50,113 nt of DNA from an uncultured Bacteroidaceae bacterium (GTDB taxonomy: Bacteria; Bacteroidota; Bacteroidia; Bacteroidales; Bacteroidaceae): NCBI GenBank assembly GCA_934426255.1, contig CAKRYD010000018.1, positions 1-50,113 on the forward strand, given 5' to 3'. The position numbers and the translations under genes were made by a program. The number at the start of each line of letters is the position of its first letter. The stretch's first letter is position 1. The notes beneath the pieces are model-generated. The model made no database searches and was not told where the DNA came from. It was given only the letters and a program-made list of their open reading frames with translations. Shown here one piece after another: positions 1 through 7,931 of the stretch.

Positions 1-2
1 AG

Positions 3-75
<73 letters not shown>

Positions 76-91
76 TTGTTCATTTGAATCG

Positions 92-174
92 TGAAGAGAA
101 GGAGACTCGAACTCCCACGACATAGTGTCACTACCCCCTCAAAGTAGCGCGTCTACCAATTCCGCCATCTCTCC
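92..174 (-). tRNA. tRNA-Leu (GAG)
   Basis: Class II tRNA on the minus strand with a long variable arm. The acceptor stem GGAGAGA pairs with TCTCTTC, the anticodon loop is TTGAGGG (GAG) and the discriminator is A. It lies between the Leu(CAG) and Gly genes of the same cluster. Confidence 0.95.
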
Positions 175-199
175 ATCATTGCATTAAATCAATAGTATG

Positions 200-280
200 T
201 GCCCAGAACAGGACTCGAACCTGCACATCTCTCGACACACGCACCTGAAACGTGCGCGTCTACCATTCCGCCACCTGGGC
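200..280 (-). tRNA. tRNA-Leu (CAG)
   Basis: Class II tRNA on the minus strand. The acceptor stem GCCCAGG pairs with TTCTGGGC, the anticodon stem CACGT/GCGTG closes the loop TTCAGGT (anticodon CAG), and a long variable arm follows. It is the second gene of the tRNA cluster. Confidence 0.95.
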
Positions 281-288
281 AACTGTGG

Positions 289-361
<73 letters not shown>

Positions 362-385
362 ATGGGCATTTCGCTAAATGCGTTG

Positions 386-416
386 CAAAGGTAGTACTAT
401 TTTTATTTGCGGCAAA
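386..416 (-). promoter_or_regulatory. Promoter of the tRNA cluster
   Basis: Bacteroidota sigma-type promoter on the minus strand: TTTG (413-416), a 19-bp spacer, then TACCTTTG (386-393). No other promoter-like box was noticed between the four tRNA genes, so they are probably one transcript. Confidence 0.7.
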
Positions 417-479
417 GAAAATGCTGACTTTTTTTTAACTATTGTCGTGGCAGAGCCTGAAAGATGCTGACGGCGGATG

Positions 480-1136
480 TCAGAACAGATCGAATTTCAA
501 GCCGAAGGCCAGGCTCAGTATGTCGCTCATCGAGAGGAAGCGGTTGGTGCAGTAGCTGATGAGGTAGAGTTCGCTGGTGCTTAGTTCGTAATAGAGGGTG
601 ATGCTGTTGGAGCGTCTCCGTTTTTCGTCGGGTATGGGAAAGCGTAAGCGTTGCCCCACAAACAGGTTGGCTCTGACTTTGGTCGAGAATCCGTAATAGT
701 GTTTTGGGTATTTTGAGGGCTGGTTGCCCCAGAATTCTTCGCCGAAGATGGTGCTCAGGAAGATGCCGCATGTGAGGGGCTCGATGTCGAAATGTTCGTT
801 GATGTTGATTCTGAAGGGTACATAGCTTTGCTTCAATGCACCGGTGAGCCGTGACCGGCGTGTATTGTATCGGGGCAGGTATCCTATAAACAGGTCGCTT
901 TCCCATGTGTGGTGGTTGTGTCCGTAGTGCCATCCTGCCGAGGCCGATATGAGTCCTATGCTTCCGGCATATTGCAGTTTGGTCTGGTTGGGGATGAGCT
1001 TGTGCCAGAAGTTCTTGTATTTTTCTGTGGAGCGTTCATACCGGTTGGGGCTTTCCGGGCTTTTTGTCTGTGCCTTTGCTGCGGCGGCCATGAGGCACAG
1101 GGCCACGAGGAGATATCTACAGACGGATGGTTTCAT
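480..1136 (-). CDS. Predicted outer-membrane beta-barrel protein, unknown function
   Basis: 218 residues. The start chosen is the ATG that gives a clear signal peptide (MKPSVCRYLLVALCLMAAAAKAQ); the reading frame stays open upstream, but that part lies inside the neighbouring gene and looks non-coding. The mature part alternates polar and aromatic residues in short strands, contains an HYGHNHH segment and ends in an aromatic-rich strand closing with Phe, as outer-membrane barrels do. It overlaps the 3' end of the upstream phosphoesterase gene by 20 nt, so the two are probably translated as a coupled pair. A distant link to PagL-like barrels is possible but not shown by any motif I can see. 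Confidence 0.75.
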   Translation of the reverse strand: MKPSVCRYLLVALCLMAAAAKAQTKSPESPNRYERSTEKYKNFWHKLIPNQTKLQYAGSIGLISASAGWHYGHNHHTWESDLFIGYLPRYNTRRSRLTGALKQSYVPFRININEHFDIEPLTCGIFLSTIFGEEFWGNQPSKYPKHYYGFSTKVRANLFVGQRLRFPIPDEKRRRSNSITLYYELSTSELYLISYCTNRFLSMSDILSLAFGLKFDLF

Positions 1137-1929
1137 ACCGGTAGTCGTTGGGGGTGACGGTAAAGATGAGGTAGGTCTTTTTTCCTGCGTTGCCGCATTT
1201 GTAGTAGGGCGGACTGTCTTTGAAGAGGTGGTCCACGGAGGTGTGGTGGTCGTGTCCGCCAAGGCAGAACAGGAGTTGCGGATATTGCCTGAGCATGTAG
1301 TCAAAGTAGTCGGCCACGTTGTTGTTGAACTGTTCCGAAAAAGGCACGGCATGCATGGCCACAATGGTGCAGCCGGTGTCGGAGCCTGTCCGGCTTATGT
1401 CCTTTTTTATATAGTCAAAGTCGGGGATGGCCTGCGAATAGTCATATTCGAATGCGTTGGTGTTGAGGCACACGAAATGCACAAACGAGGCATTGAAGCT
1501 GAAGTTGTCGTCGCCGTATATCCTGTGATAGACGTCTTCTCCGGTGCCCAGGCAGTCGTGGTTGCCTATGATGCACACAAAGGGCCGGCTGAGGCGCATC
1601 AGTATCTTGCGTTGCCACACAAACTCTTTGGTGAGCCCGAAGTCCGACTGGTCGCCAAGGTGAACCACAAAGTCAATGCTGTCGCGTGCATTGATGTCGT
1701 CTACCATCTTTTCGGTCTCGTCATACCATCGTTGGGTGTCCGAGATAACGGCAAAGCGTATCTTGGCCTTGCCCCTGCACTGCTGCTCTATTTGGGCTGT
1801 CATCCGTGCGGTCAGGCCGGTGTCTCCGTGCAGGCGTGTGTCGTAGGGGTGGTATTCTATCATGTCGCAGCTCCCCATGAGGAGAGCCTGGATAAGGAGG
1901 AAAGCGGTTGCCCGGTGTGATTTCTTCAT
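1117..1929 (-). CDS. Calcineurin-like metallophosphoesterase, lipoprotein
   Basis: 270 residues. It has the dimetal phosphoesterase signatures in order: VISDTQ (D-x-x/Q site), GDQSD (GDxxD-like), GNHD, a histidine in VAMHAVPFSE and GGHDHH. The N-terminus is a lipoprotein signal with lipobox LMGSC, so it should be anchored to a membrane and act in the periplasm or at the surface. The start at 1929 gives this signal; the frame is open further upstream but without a signal-like sequence. A TACTTTTG box lies 20 nt upstream. The substrate cannot be told. The partner barrel protein overlaps its 3' end. Confidence 0.85.
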   Translation of the reverse strand: MKKSHRATAFLLIQALLMGSCDMIEYHPYDTRLHGDTGLTARMTAQIEQQCRGKAKIRFAVISDTQRWYDETEKMVDDINARDSIDFVVHLGDQSDFGLTKEFVWQRKILMRLSRPFVCIIGNHDCLGTGEDVYHRIYGDDNFSFNASFVHFVCLNTNAFEYDYSQAIPDFDYIKKDISRTGSDTGCTIVAMHAVPFSEQFNNNVADYFDYMLRQYPQLLFCLGGHDHHTSVDHLFKDSPPYYKCGNAGKKTYLIFTVTPNDYRYETIRL

Positions 1930-1948
1930 GTCGTGTGTGTAAGAAGTG

Positions 1949-1956
1949 CAAAAGTA
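1949..1956 (-). promoter_or_regulatory. -7 box of the phosphoesterase gene
   Basis: TACTTTTG on the minus strand, giving a leader of about 14 nt. There is no good TTG box at the right distance, so this is a weaker call than the other promoters. Confidence 0.45.
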
Positions 1957-2103
1957 ATGTTTTTGCATGTCAGGCCGGCAGTCCCCGTTTCTCCGTTTTC
2001 GGGTGCCGAGGTCAAACGGAACAGTTTTGAGGCCATAAGGCCCATTGCCGCCGCTGTGGGGCGGCCGTCTGTGTCGTCCCCAAGGGCAGTCTTGCACATC
2101 GCA

Positions 2104-2257
2104 GGTTGTTTCCTGTACATATCACTACCTGTTTCCTGTACATATCACAACGTGTTTCCTGTACATGAAACAACGTGTTTCCCCTACATGAAACAGTGTG
2201 TTTCCTGTACAGGTCACTATGTGTTTCACCTACATGAAACACTTTCTTTCTATACAG
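2104..2257. repeat. Tandem array of a 23-bp repeat (array 1)
   Basis: About seven units with exact 23-bp spacing at 2121, 2144, 2167, 2190 and 2213, plus a degenerate half unit at the left and a 22-bp unit at the right. The consensus unit is GAAAC-AACGT-GTTTC followed by CTGTACAT. Each unit therefore holds a GAAAC/GTTTC dyad and a TGTACA palindrome. The left half of the dyad varies (ATCAC or GAAAC). The array sits in a divergent intergenic region (1930-2343) between two promoters. Any open frame across it is spurious. Confidence 0.9.
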
Positions 2258-2284
2258 ATCTATTGTAGCCATATGGCAGATTGA

Positions 2285-2316
2285 TTTGGCCGGACGGGCA
2301 GATTGCTGTATATTTG
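2285..2316 (+). promoter_or_regulatory. Promoter of the S15-type hydrolase gene
   Basis: TTTG (2285-2288), a 20-bp spacer, then TATATTTG (2309-2316). The start codon is about 20 nt after the expected start point. Confidence 0.7.
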
Positions 2317-2343
2317 CAACTTACAAATATCTGAAAAGCCATT

Positions 2344-4221
2344 ATGTCAGACATGTCAATCATTTATGCCCTACGTTGCCGTGCTGCCCTTCTCAGGCAG
2401 GCACTCCTGTTGTTGCTGCTTCTCTCTGTGCATGCCGGTGAGGCAATGGCCCGGGGCGTCACCCGTGAATGGGTGGAGCAGAACTACCGCAAACGCGAGG
2501 TGATGATACCCATGCGCGACGGCATACATCTCTATACGGCCGTTTATGAGCCCGTGGGCCTTGCAGGCCGTCATCCCATCATTATGCAGCGCACCCCGTA
2601 TGGCTGTGGTCCTTATGGCAAAGCCTTTAGTGGCCAGCTGTGGAAAAGCATGGCCCCGTTTGCCGAAAAGGGATATATCATTGTGTTTCAAGACGTGCGC
2701 GGACGCCGCATGAGCCAGGGTACGTTTGTCAATGTGCGTCCCGTGAGCTTTGCCAAAGGCTCTCCGGCCGACGATGCCAGTGATGCCTACGACACGGCCG
2801 AGTGGCTGCTTGGGCACACATCAAGCAACGGCAACATAGGGCTGACCGGCAGCTCCTATCCCGGCTACTATGCCCTGGTGGCCTCGCTCTGTAGGCATCC
2901 GGCCATCAAGGCCGTGTGTGCGCAGGCTCCCATAGGCGACTGGTTTATGGGCGATGACACGCATCACAACGGCGTTCTGATGCTTTCGGATGCCTTTCGT
3001 TTCTTATCGGGATTTGACCGTCCGCGCAAAGGCCCCTCAACTGCCGATGCTCCCTACAAGCCTTATTACAGCTGTGACGAACGCACCTTTTTCCTTGAAA
3101 AGGGCACACTGGCAGAAGTCAGGCAGGTGTTGGGCGATTCCATAGGTTTTTGGAACGACATGGCAGCCCATCCCCACTACGATACGTGGTGGCAGATGCG
3201 CAACTACACACGCTGCCTTGACAGGGTAAAGGCTGCCGTAATGGTGGTGGGCGGACTCTTCGATGCCGAAGATCTTTATGGCACATGGAACGCATATCAC
3301 GGATTGAAACGGCACATGAAAGACCGGCTCTTCCTGCTTGTGGGACCCTGGAGCCACGGAGGATGGAATGCAGGCAAGGCCAATGCACTCGGCGGCATGC
3401 GATTTTCCGACGACGATCTGGGGGCTGTCTATCGCAACATGCAGCAGGCCTTCTTTGACTATTACCTGATGAACCGGGGCAACTTTGCAGCAACGGCCCG
3501 GCCTGTCAAGGTGTTCTTTACGGGCGAAAACCAATGGCACACCTTCAAACAATGGCCTTCCAAGGACGTGAAACGGCAGCCACTCTATCTCAGTGGGCAG
3601 GGAAAGCTCTCGTTTTCACGCCCAAACGAGAAGATATCGAGCTCAACCTATGTGTCGGATCCGCGCAACCCCGTGCCCTATACAGCCACCTCTTCGGTCA
3701 ACCGCAAGGCCACTTATATGATAGAAGACCAAAGGTTTGTGGAAAAACGTGCCGATGTGCTCACCTTTCGCAGCGAAGTGCTCGGCAGCGACCTCACCAT
3801 AGCCGGCGAAATCATGGCCGACCTGTGGGTGAGCCTCACCGGCACCGATGCCGACTTTGTGGTGAAACTGATAGATGAATTTCCCGACGATGGAAGCCAA
3901 ACAGCAGGATACCAGATGCCTGTACGCTTCGACATCATGCGCGGGAGCTATAGGAAGGGCTTCGTCAGCCCCCAAGCATTCCAACCCCGAAAGCCCCAAC
4001 GTGTCAGCTTCAGAATGCCCGATGCGGCACATACGTTCTGTAGGGGTCACCGCATCATAGTCCAGATACAGAGCAGCTGGTTCCCGCTGGCCGAAATGAA
4101 TCCTCAGCAGCTTCTCAATGCATGGACCTGCCGAAAGGAAGACTTCATCCCTGCCACCATAACCCTCTATCACCAAAACAGGAAAGCCTCGCGTGTGGTG
4201 CTGCCCGTCATCAATAAATAA
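2344..4221 (+). CDS. CocE/NonD family alpha/beta hydrolase (S15 peptidase-like)
   Basis: 625 residues with a signal peptide (hydrophobic stretch about residues 15-30), so it acts in the periplasm or outside. The S15/CocE fold is clear: nucleophile motif GSSYPG with Ser171, acid Asp307 in GGLFDAED, and His338 in GPWSHGG. The C-terminal third (from about residue 430) matches the jelly-roll lid domain of X-Pro dipeptidyl-peptidases and cocaine esterases, including an SSWFP motif. Family members hydrolyse peptides after Xaa-Pro or esters and amides; which one applies here cannot be read from the sequence. It has its own promoter, and hflX follows 34 nt later behind a separate TACCTTTG box. Confidence 0.9.
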   Translation: MSDMSIIYALRCRAALLRQALLLLLLLSVHAGEAMARGVTREWVEQNYRKREVMIPMRDGIHLYTAVYEPVGLAGRHPIIMQRTPYGCGPYGKAFSGQLWKSMAPFAEKGYIIVFQDVRGRRMSQGTFVNVRPVSFAKGSPADDASDAYDTAEWLLGHTSSNGNIGLTGSSYPGYYALVASLCRHPAIKAVCAQAPIGDWFMGDDTHHNGVLMLSDAFRFLSGFDRPRKGPSTADAPYKPYYSCDERTFFLEKGTLAEVRQVLGDSIGFWNDMAAHPHYDTWWQMRNYTRCLDRVKAAVMVVGGLFDAEDLYGTWNAYHGLKRHMKDRLFLLVGPWSHGGWNAGKANALGGMRFSDDDLGAVYRNMQQAFFDYYLMNRGNFAATARPVKVFFTGENQWHTFKQWPSKDVKRQPLYLSGQGKLSFSRPNEKISSSTYVSDPRNPVPYTATSSVNRKATYMIEDQRFVEKRADVLTFRSEVLGSDLTIAGEIMADLWVSLTGTDADFVVKLIDEFPDDGSQTAGYQMPVRFDIMRGSYRKGFVSPQAFQPRKPQRVSFRMPDAAHTFCRGHRIIVQIQSSWFPLAEMNPQQLLNAWTCRKEDFIPATITLYHQNRKASRVVLPVINK

Positions 4222-4225
4222 TTAG

Positions 4226-4233
4226 TACCTTTG
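4226..4233 (+). promoter_or_regulatory. -7 box of hflX
   Basis: TACCTTTG starting 4 nt after the previous stop codon. The leader would be about 16 nt. No clear TTTG box upstream. Confidence 0.5.
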
Positions 4234-4255
4234 CCATAGAAATAAAGAAGATGCA

Positions 4256-5518
4256 ATGAAAGAATTCGTATTGACCGAAGCCAAGACCGAAACCGCCCTG
4301 CTCGTGGCACTCATTACCCCGGAGCAGGACGAACGCAAGACACAGGAGTATCTTGACGAGCTCGAATTCCTGGCCGAGACAGCCGGAGTGAGCACGGTGA
4401 AACGTTTCACCCAGCGGTGTGGCGGCCCCAACAGCACCACCTATGTGGGCAAAGGCAAGCTGGAAGAGATATGCAACTACATAAAGGACGAGGCCGAAGC
4501 CGAGAGAGAGATAGGCATGGCCATCTTCGATGACGAGCTCTCTGCCAAACAGCTGCGCAACATAGAAAAGGTGCTCAACGTAAAAGTGTTGGACCGCACA
4601 TCACTCATCCTCGACATCTTTGCCATGCGTGCGCAGACTGCCAACGCCAAGACCCAGGTGGAGCTGGCACAATACAGATACTTGTTGCCACGTCTGCAAA
4701 GGCTCTGGACCCACCTTGAACGCCAGGGAGGAGGCTCAGGTTCGGGAGGCGGAAAAGGCAGTGTGGGACTGCGCGGCCCCGGTGAAACCCAATTGGAAAT
4801 GGACCGCCGCATCATCCTGAACCGCATGTCGTTGCTGAAAAAACGACTCTCAGAGATAGACAGGCAAAAGACCACCCAACGTCAGAACCGCGGACGACTC
4901 ATAAGAGTGGCACTGGTGGGCTATACCAACGTGGGAAAATCCACACTGATGAACCTGCTGGCCAAGAGCGAAGTGTTTGCAGAAAACAAGCTCTTTGCCA
5001 CACTCGACACAACTGTGCGCAAGGTGGTTATAGAGAACCTGCCCTTCCTGCTCAGTGACACCGTAGGCTTTATCCGCAAACTGCCGGTCGATCTCGTTGA
5101 CTCCTTCAAGAGCACCCTGGACGAGGTGAGGGAAGCAGACCTGCTCATCCACGTTGTGGATATCTCGCATCCCGACTTTGAAGAACAACTGAACGTAACC
5201 AACAATACACTGGCCGAGATAGGCGCAGGCGGCAAACCTGAAATCATTGTCTTTAACAAAATAGATGCCTATACCTATATAAAGAAAGATGAATCCGACC
5301 TCACTCCCAAGCAACGTGAGAATTATTCGCTGGAAGAACTCCGGGCAACCTGGATGGCACACCACGACGAAGACTGCCTCTTTGTCTCGGCCAAAAAGCG
5401 GCAAGGCATTGAAGAGCTCCGCAAAAAGCTCTATCTCAAAGTGCGCGAACTGCATGTACAGAAATATCCCTATAACGATTTTCTGTATGACACCTATGAG
5501 GACAGCAACGAAGAATAG
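4256..5518 (+). CDS. hflX: GTPase HflX
   Basis: 420 residues. HflX is a ribosome-associated GTPase that splits or rescues stalled 70S ribosomes under stress. The HflX N-terminal domain (YVGKGKLEE near residue 64, VLDRTSLILDIF near 111, GPGETQLE at 174-181) is followed by the G domain: G1 GYTNVGKST at 222-230, G3 DTVG at 268-271, G4 NKID at 334-337 and SAKK near 380. A Gly/Ser-rich loop (about 158-168) separates the coiled region from the G domain. It converges with nadK: only 3 bp separate the two stop codons, leaving no room for a terminator between them. Confidence 0.97.
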   Translation: MKEFVLTEAKTETALLVALITPEQDERKTQEYLDELEFLAETAGVSTVKRFTQRCGGPNSTTYVGKGKLEEICNYIKDEAEAEREIGMAIFDDELSAKQLRNIEKVLNVKVLDRTSLILDIFAMRAQTANAKTQVELAQYRYLLPRLQRLWTHLERQGGGSGSGGGKGSVGLRGPGETQLEMDRRIILNRMSLLKKRLSEIDRQKTTQRQNRGRLIRVALVGYTNVGKSTLMNLLAKSEVFAENKLFATLDTTVRKVVIENLPFLLSDTVGFIRKLPVDLVDSFKSTLDEVREADLLIHVVDISHPDFEEQLNVTNNTLAEIGAGGKPEIIVFNKIDAYTYIKKDESDLTPKQRENYSLEELRATWMAHHDEDCLFVSAKKRQGIEELRKKLYLKVRELHVQKYPYNDFLYDTYEDSNEE

Positions 5519-5521
5519 AGG

Positions 5522-6412
5522 CTAAATGCGTGTGTCTGCGCCCCACAGCAACTTGTGACGCAGGGTCTCGAAGAAATGATTGTCGCGCCGCTTGACTATA
5601 TTTATATAATAGGGAGCACGTCGCACCATCAGCTCCACATCATCAGTAAAGCTTTGGCTGCGGCCGTCAATCGAGGCAAGAAAATTGTGGTTGCGGCTCT
5701 GCACATGCAGACGGATGGTGATATTGTCGTCAAGAATCACCGGCCTCACGGTCAGACTGTGGGGAGCTACGGGAGTGAGCACCAAAGAACGCGATGTGGG
5801 AGCCACTATAGGGCCGCCCACACTCAGCGAATAGCCCGTCGAACCTGTGGGCGTACTCAGTATGAGACCATCGGCCTGGTAAGTGGTGAGATAGGAACCG
5901 TCGATGAGCGTACGTATACCTATCATCGAAGAATTGTCGTGCTTCAGGATGGCCACCTCGTTGAGTGCAAACGGAAATACCTCCATCGAATCATGGCTGT
6001 CAGTGACACGCAACACACTTCGGTGTTCAATAAAGTAGTCGCCATGCTTGAGGGATTCAATGCAGGTCTCAACATCCTTGGGCAGCACATCGGCTAAAAA
6101 ACCCAAACGCCCTGTATTGATTCCAATGATGGGTATGCCTTTGCGCCCTACTGCGGCCGCCGTCTTGAGGAATGTGCCATCGCCACCTATGCTGATGGCA
6201 AACGACGCATCGAAATCATCACCTTCAATGAGTTCATCCGGCTGAAAGTCGATTTTCAATGCAGAACGTATATACTGGTAGAACTCGGCTTCCATGGCAA
6301 TGACCGATGAAGTGCGCCGAAGCACATCGACGACATGGCCTATCGATGCCGATTTTGTGGCATGAAAGGTGTTCCCGAATATGGCAAACTTGGTTTTTCC
6401 CTTTTCCATCAT
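5522..6412 (-). CDS. nadK: NAD kinase
   Basis: 296 residues. Phosphorylates NAD to NADP using ATP or polyphosphate. The catalytic GGDGT motif (SIGGDGTFL), the NE motif in ALNEVAIL, and the glycine-rich TPTGSTGYS segment typical of the family are all present. The start is at one of two adjacent ATG codons (6412 or 6409). The frame continues open upstream to about 6532, but that part overlaps the promoters and looks non-coding. Divergent from pdxJ, with overlapping promoter boxes. Confidence 0.97.
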   Translation of the reverse strand: MMEKGKTKFAIFGNTFHATKSASIGHVVDVLRRTSSVIAMEAEFYQYIRSALKIDFQPDELIEGDDFDASFAISIGGDGTFLKTAAAVGRKGIPIIGINTGRLGFLADVLPKDVETCIESLKHGDYFIEHRSVLRVTDSHDSMEVFPFALNEVAILKHDNSSMIGIRTLIDGSYLTTYQADGLILSTPTGSTGYSLSVGGPIVAPTSRSLVLTPVAPHSLTVRPVILDDNITIRLHVQSRNHNFLASIDGRSQSFTDDVELMVRRAPYYINIVKRRDNHFFETLRHKLLWGADTRI

Positions 6413-6456
6413 TGTTTTTTTCTGTGCCAAAGTAGCGACGCTCCTAAAGAATTTCG

Positions 6457-6464
6457 TACTTTTG
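6457..6464 (+). promoter_or_regulatory. -7 box of pdxJ
   Basis: TACTTTTG followed by C. It lies only 7 bp from the opposite-strand box at 6472-6479, so the two promoters face each other and overlap. Confidence 0.55.
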
Positions 6465-6471
6465 CGGCAAA

Positions 6472-6479
6472 CAAAGTTA
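6472..6479 (-). promoter_or_regulatory. -7 box of nadK
   Basis: TAACTTTG on the minus strand. The leader to the nadK ATG would be about 53 nt. Confidence 0.55.
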
Positions 6480-6525
6480 CGAATAAAAAGCCAAGTATCG
6501 TGCTTTTCGCTAAAGATTATGAGAA

Positions 6526-7236
6526 ATGACAAGACTAAGCGTTAACATCAACAAAATCGCCACTTTGCGCAATGCACGCGGCGGAAACAACCCTGACGTC
6601 ATACGTGTGGCACTCGATTGTGAGTCGTTTGGAGCCCAAGGTATTACAGTGCACCCTCGTCCCGATGAGCGACATATCAGATACAAGGATGTGACAGACC
6701 TCAAGCCGGTGCTCCGCACTGAGTTCAACATTGAGGGTTATCCGTCAGAGCGTTTCACCGAACTGGTGCTGTCGGTAAAGCCGACGCAGGTGACCCTTGT
6801 GCCGGATGCACCCGACCAGATTACCTCAAATGCGGGGTGGGACACCAAGACTCACGAGGAAATGCTGCGTGACATCGTGAAACGCTTCAAGGATGCCGGC
6901 ATACGTACCTCCCTGTTTGTTGCCGCCGATAAGGAAATGGTGGACTATGCAGCCAAGACAGGTGCAGACCGTGTGGAGCTCTATACAGAGCCCTATGCCT
7001 CGATGTATGCCTCCGATAGAGAGGCAGCCGTGGCTCCGTTTGTCGAGGCTGCCGAGGAAGCAAGGCGGCAGGGGCTGGGCCTGAATGCCGGACATGACCT
7101 GTCGTTGCAGAACCTTGCTTATTTCCATCAGGCTATTCCGTGGCTCGATGAAGTAAGCATCGGACATGCCTTAATCTGTGATGCGCTGTATCTGGGACTG
7201 GAAGAAACCATCAAGAAGTACCTGGCGTGTCTGTAA
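6526..7236 (+). CDS. pdxJ: Pyridoxine 5'-phosphate synthase
   Basis: 236 residues, the usual length. Condenses 1-deoxyxylulose 5-phosphate with 3-amino-2-oxopropyl phosphate to make pyridoxine phosphate in the DXP-dependent vitamin B6 pathway. Family motifs: LSVNINKIATLRNARGG at the N-terminus, HPRPDERHI near residue 45, TLVPD near residue 85, and GLNAGHDL and IGHALI near the C-terminus. The next gene, ispD, starts inside its last codons, so the pair is translationally coupled. Both B6 and isoprenoid synthesis draw on DXP, which fits the pairing. Confidence 0.97.
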   Translation: MTRLSVNINKIATLRNARGGNNPDVIRVALDCESFGAQGITVHPRPDERHIRYKDVTDLKPVLRTEFNIEGYPSERFTELVLSVKPTQVTLVPDAPDQITSNAGWDTKTHEEMLRDIVKRFKDAGIRTSLFVAADKEMVDYAAKTGADRVELYTEPYASMYASDREAAVAPFVEAAEEARRQGLGLNAGHDLSLQNLAYFHQAIPWLDEVSIGHALICDALYLGLEETIKKYLACL

Positions 7237-7919
7237 GCAATATAGACTACGTCATCGTGGTGGCCGGTGGGCAGGGCCGCAGAATGGGCACAGACGTGCC
7301 TAAGCAGTTCCTACCCTTGGGCGAGAGGGTGGTGCTTATGCAGACACTTTGCCGGTTTCACGAAGCATTGCCCGGCATAGTTCCCATCGTAGTACTCCCT
7401 GCCGAAGGCATCGACCAATGGAAATTGCTGTGTGAAAAATATCGTTTTGCGTTGCCACATCAGATAGTGGCGGGAGGTGCAACCCGCTTTGAATCGGTCA
7501 GAAACGGGCTGGGCCTGATTCCCGAATCCACAGGTGTGGTAGGCATCCATGACGGTGTGCGTCCGTTTGTCAGTGTGGAGGTCATCCGCCATTGCTACGA
7601 GGCAGCCCGCGAAGGCAAAGCAGTTGTACCGGCTCTGCAGTCAGTGGAGTCTGTGAGGTGGCGCATTGGAAATTCGGACAAGACGGAGGCTGCCGATAGA
7701 AGCCGCTGCCTGCTGGTGCAGACACCGCAGACCTTTCCCATCGGGCTACTCAAGAAGGCCTATGCAATGCCTTATGATCCATCGTTCACTGATGACGCAT
7801 CTGTGGTCGAAGCCTGCGGAGGAACCATCACGATTGTCGAGGGCAACAGGGAGAATATCAAGTTGACAACACCTTTCGACCTGCTCATTGCCAATGCCTT
7901 GTTGCAACATCCCCGTTAG
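7227..7919 (+). CDS. ispD: 2-C-methyl-D-erythritol 4-phosphate cytidylyltransferase
   Basis: 230 residues. Joins MEP and CTP in the non-mevalonate isoprenoid pathway. It has the CTP-binding loop VVAGGQGRRMG with PKQFLPL at the N-terminus, HDGVRPF in the middle, LVQTPQTF and TDDAS near the C-terminus. The start is a GTG that overlaps the pdxJ stop by 10 nt. No ATG lies before the CTP loop, and the GTG leaves the usual short N-terminal lead. Confidence 0.96.
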   Translation: MSVSNIDYVIVVAGGQGRRMGTDVPKQFLPLGERVVLMQTLCRFHEALPGIVPIVVLPAEGIDQWKLLCEKYRFALPHQIVAGGATRFESVRNGLGLIPESTGVVGIHDGVRPFVSVEVIRHCYEAAREGKAVVPALQSVESVRWRIGNSDKTEAADRSRCLLVQTPQTFPIGLLKKAYAMPYDPSFTDDASVVEACGGTITIVEGNRENIKLTTPFDLLIANALLQHPR

Positions 7920-7931
7920 CTGAAAGAAAGA

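Noticed and set aside
2098..2257. CRISPR array
   Set aside because: Units are contiguous with no unique spacers, vary in sequence, and no cas genes lie nearby. The Cas4-like domain at 36.7-40.1 kb is part of a Dna2-type helicase.
1933..2272. Open frames across the 23-bp array (repeating MKQ/CFPY-like peptides)
   Set aside because: A 23-bp unit cycles through frames; the peptides only mirror the DNA repeat. No start context or homology.
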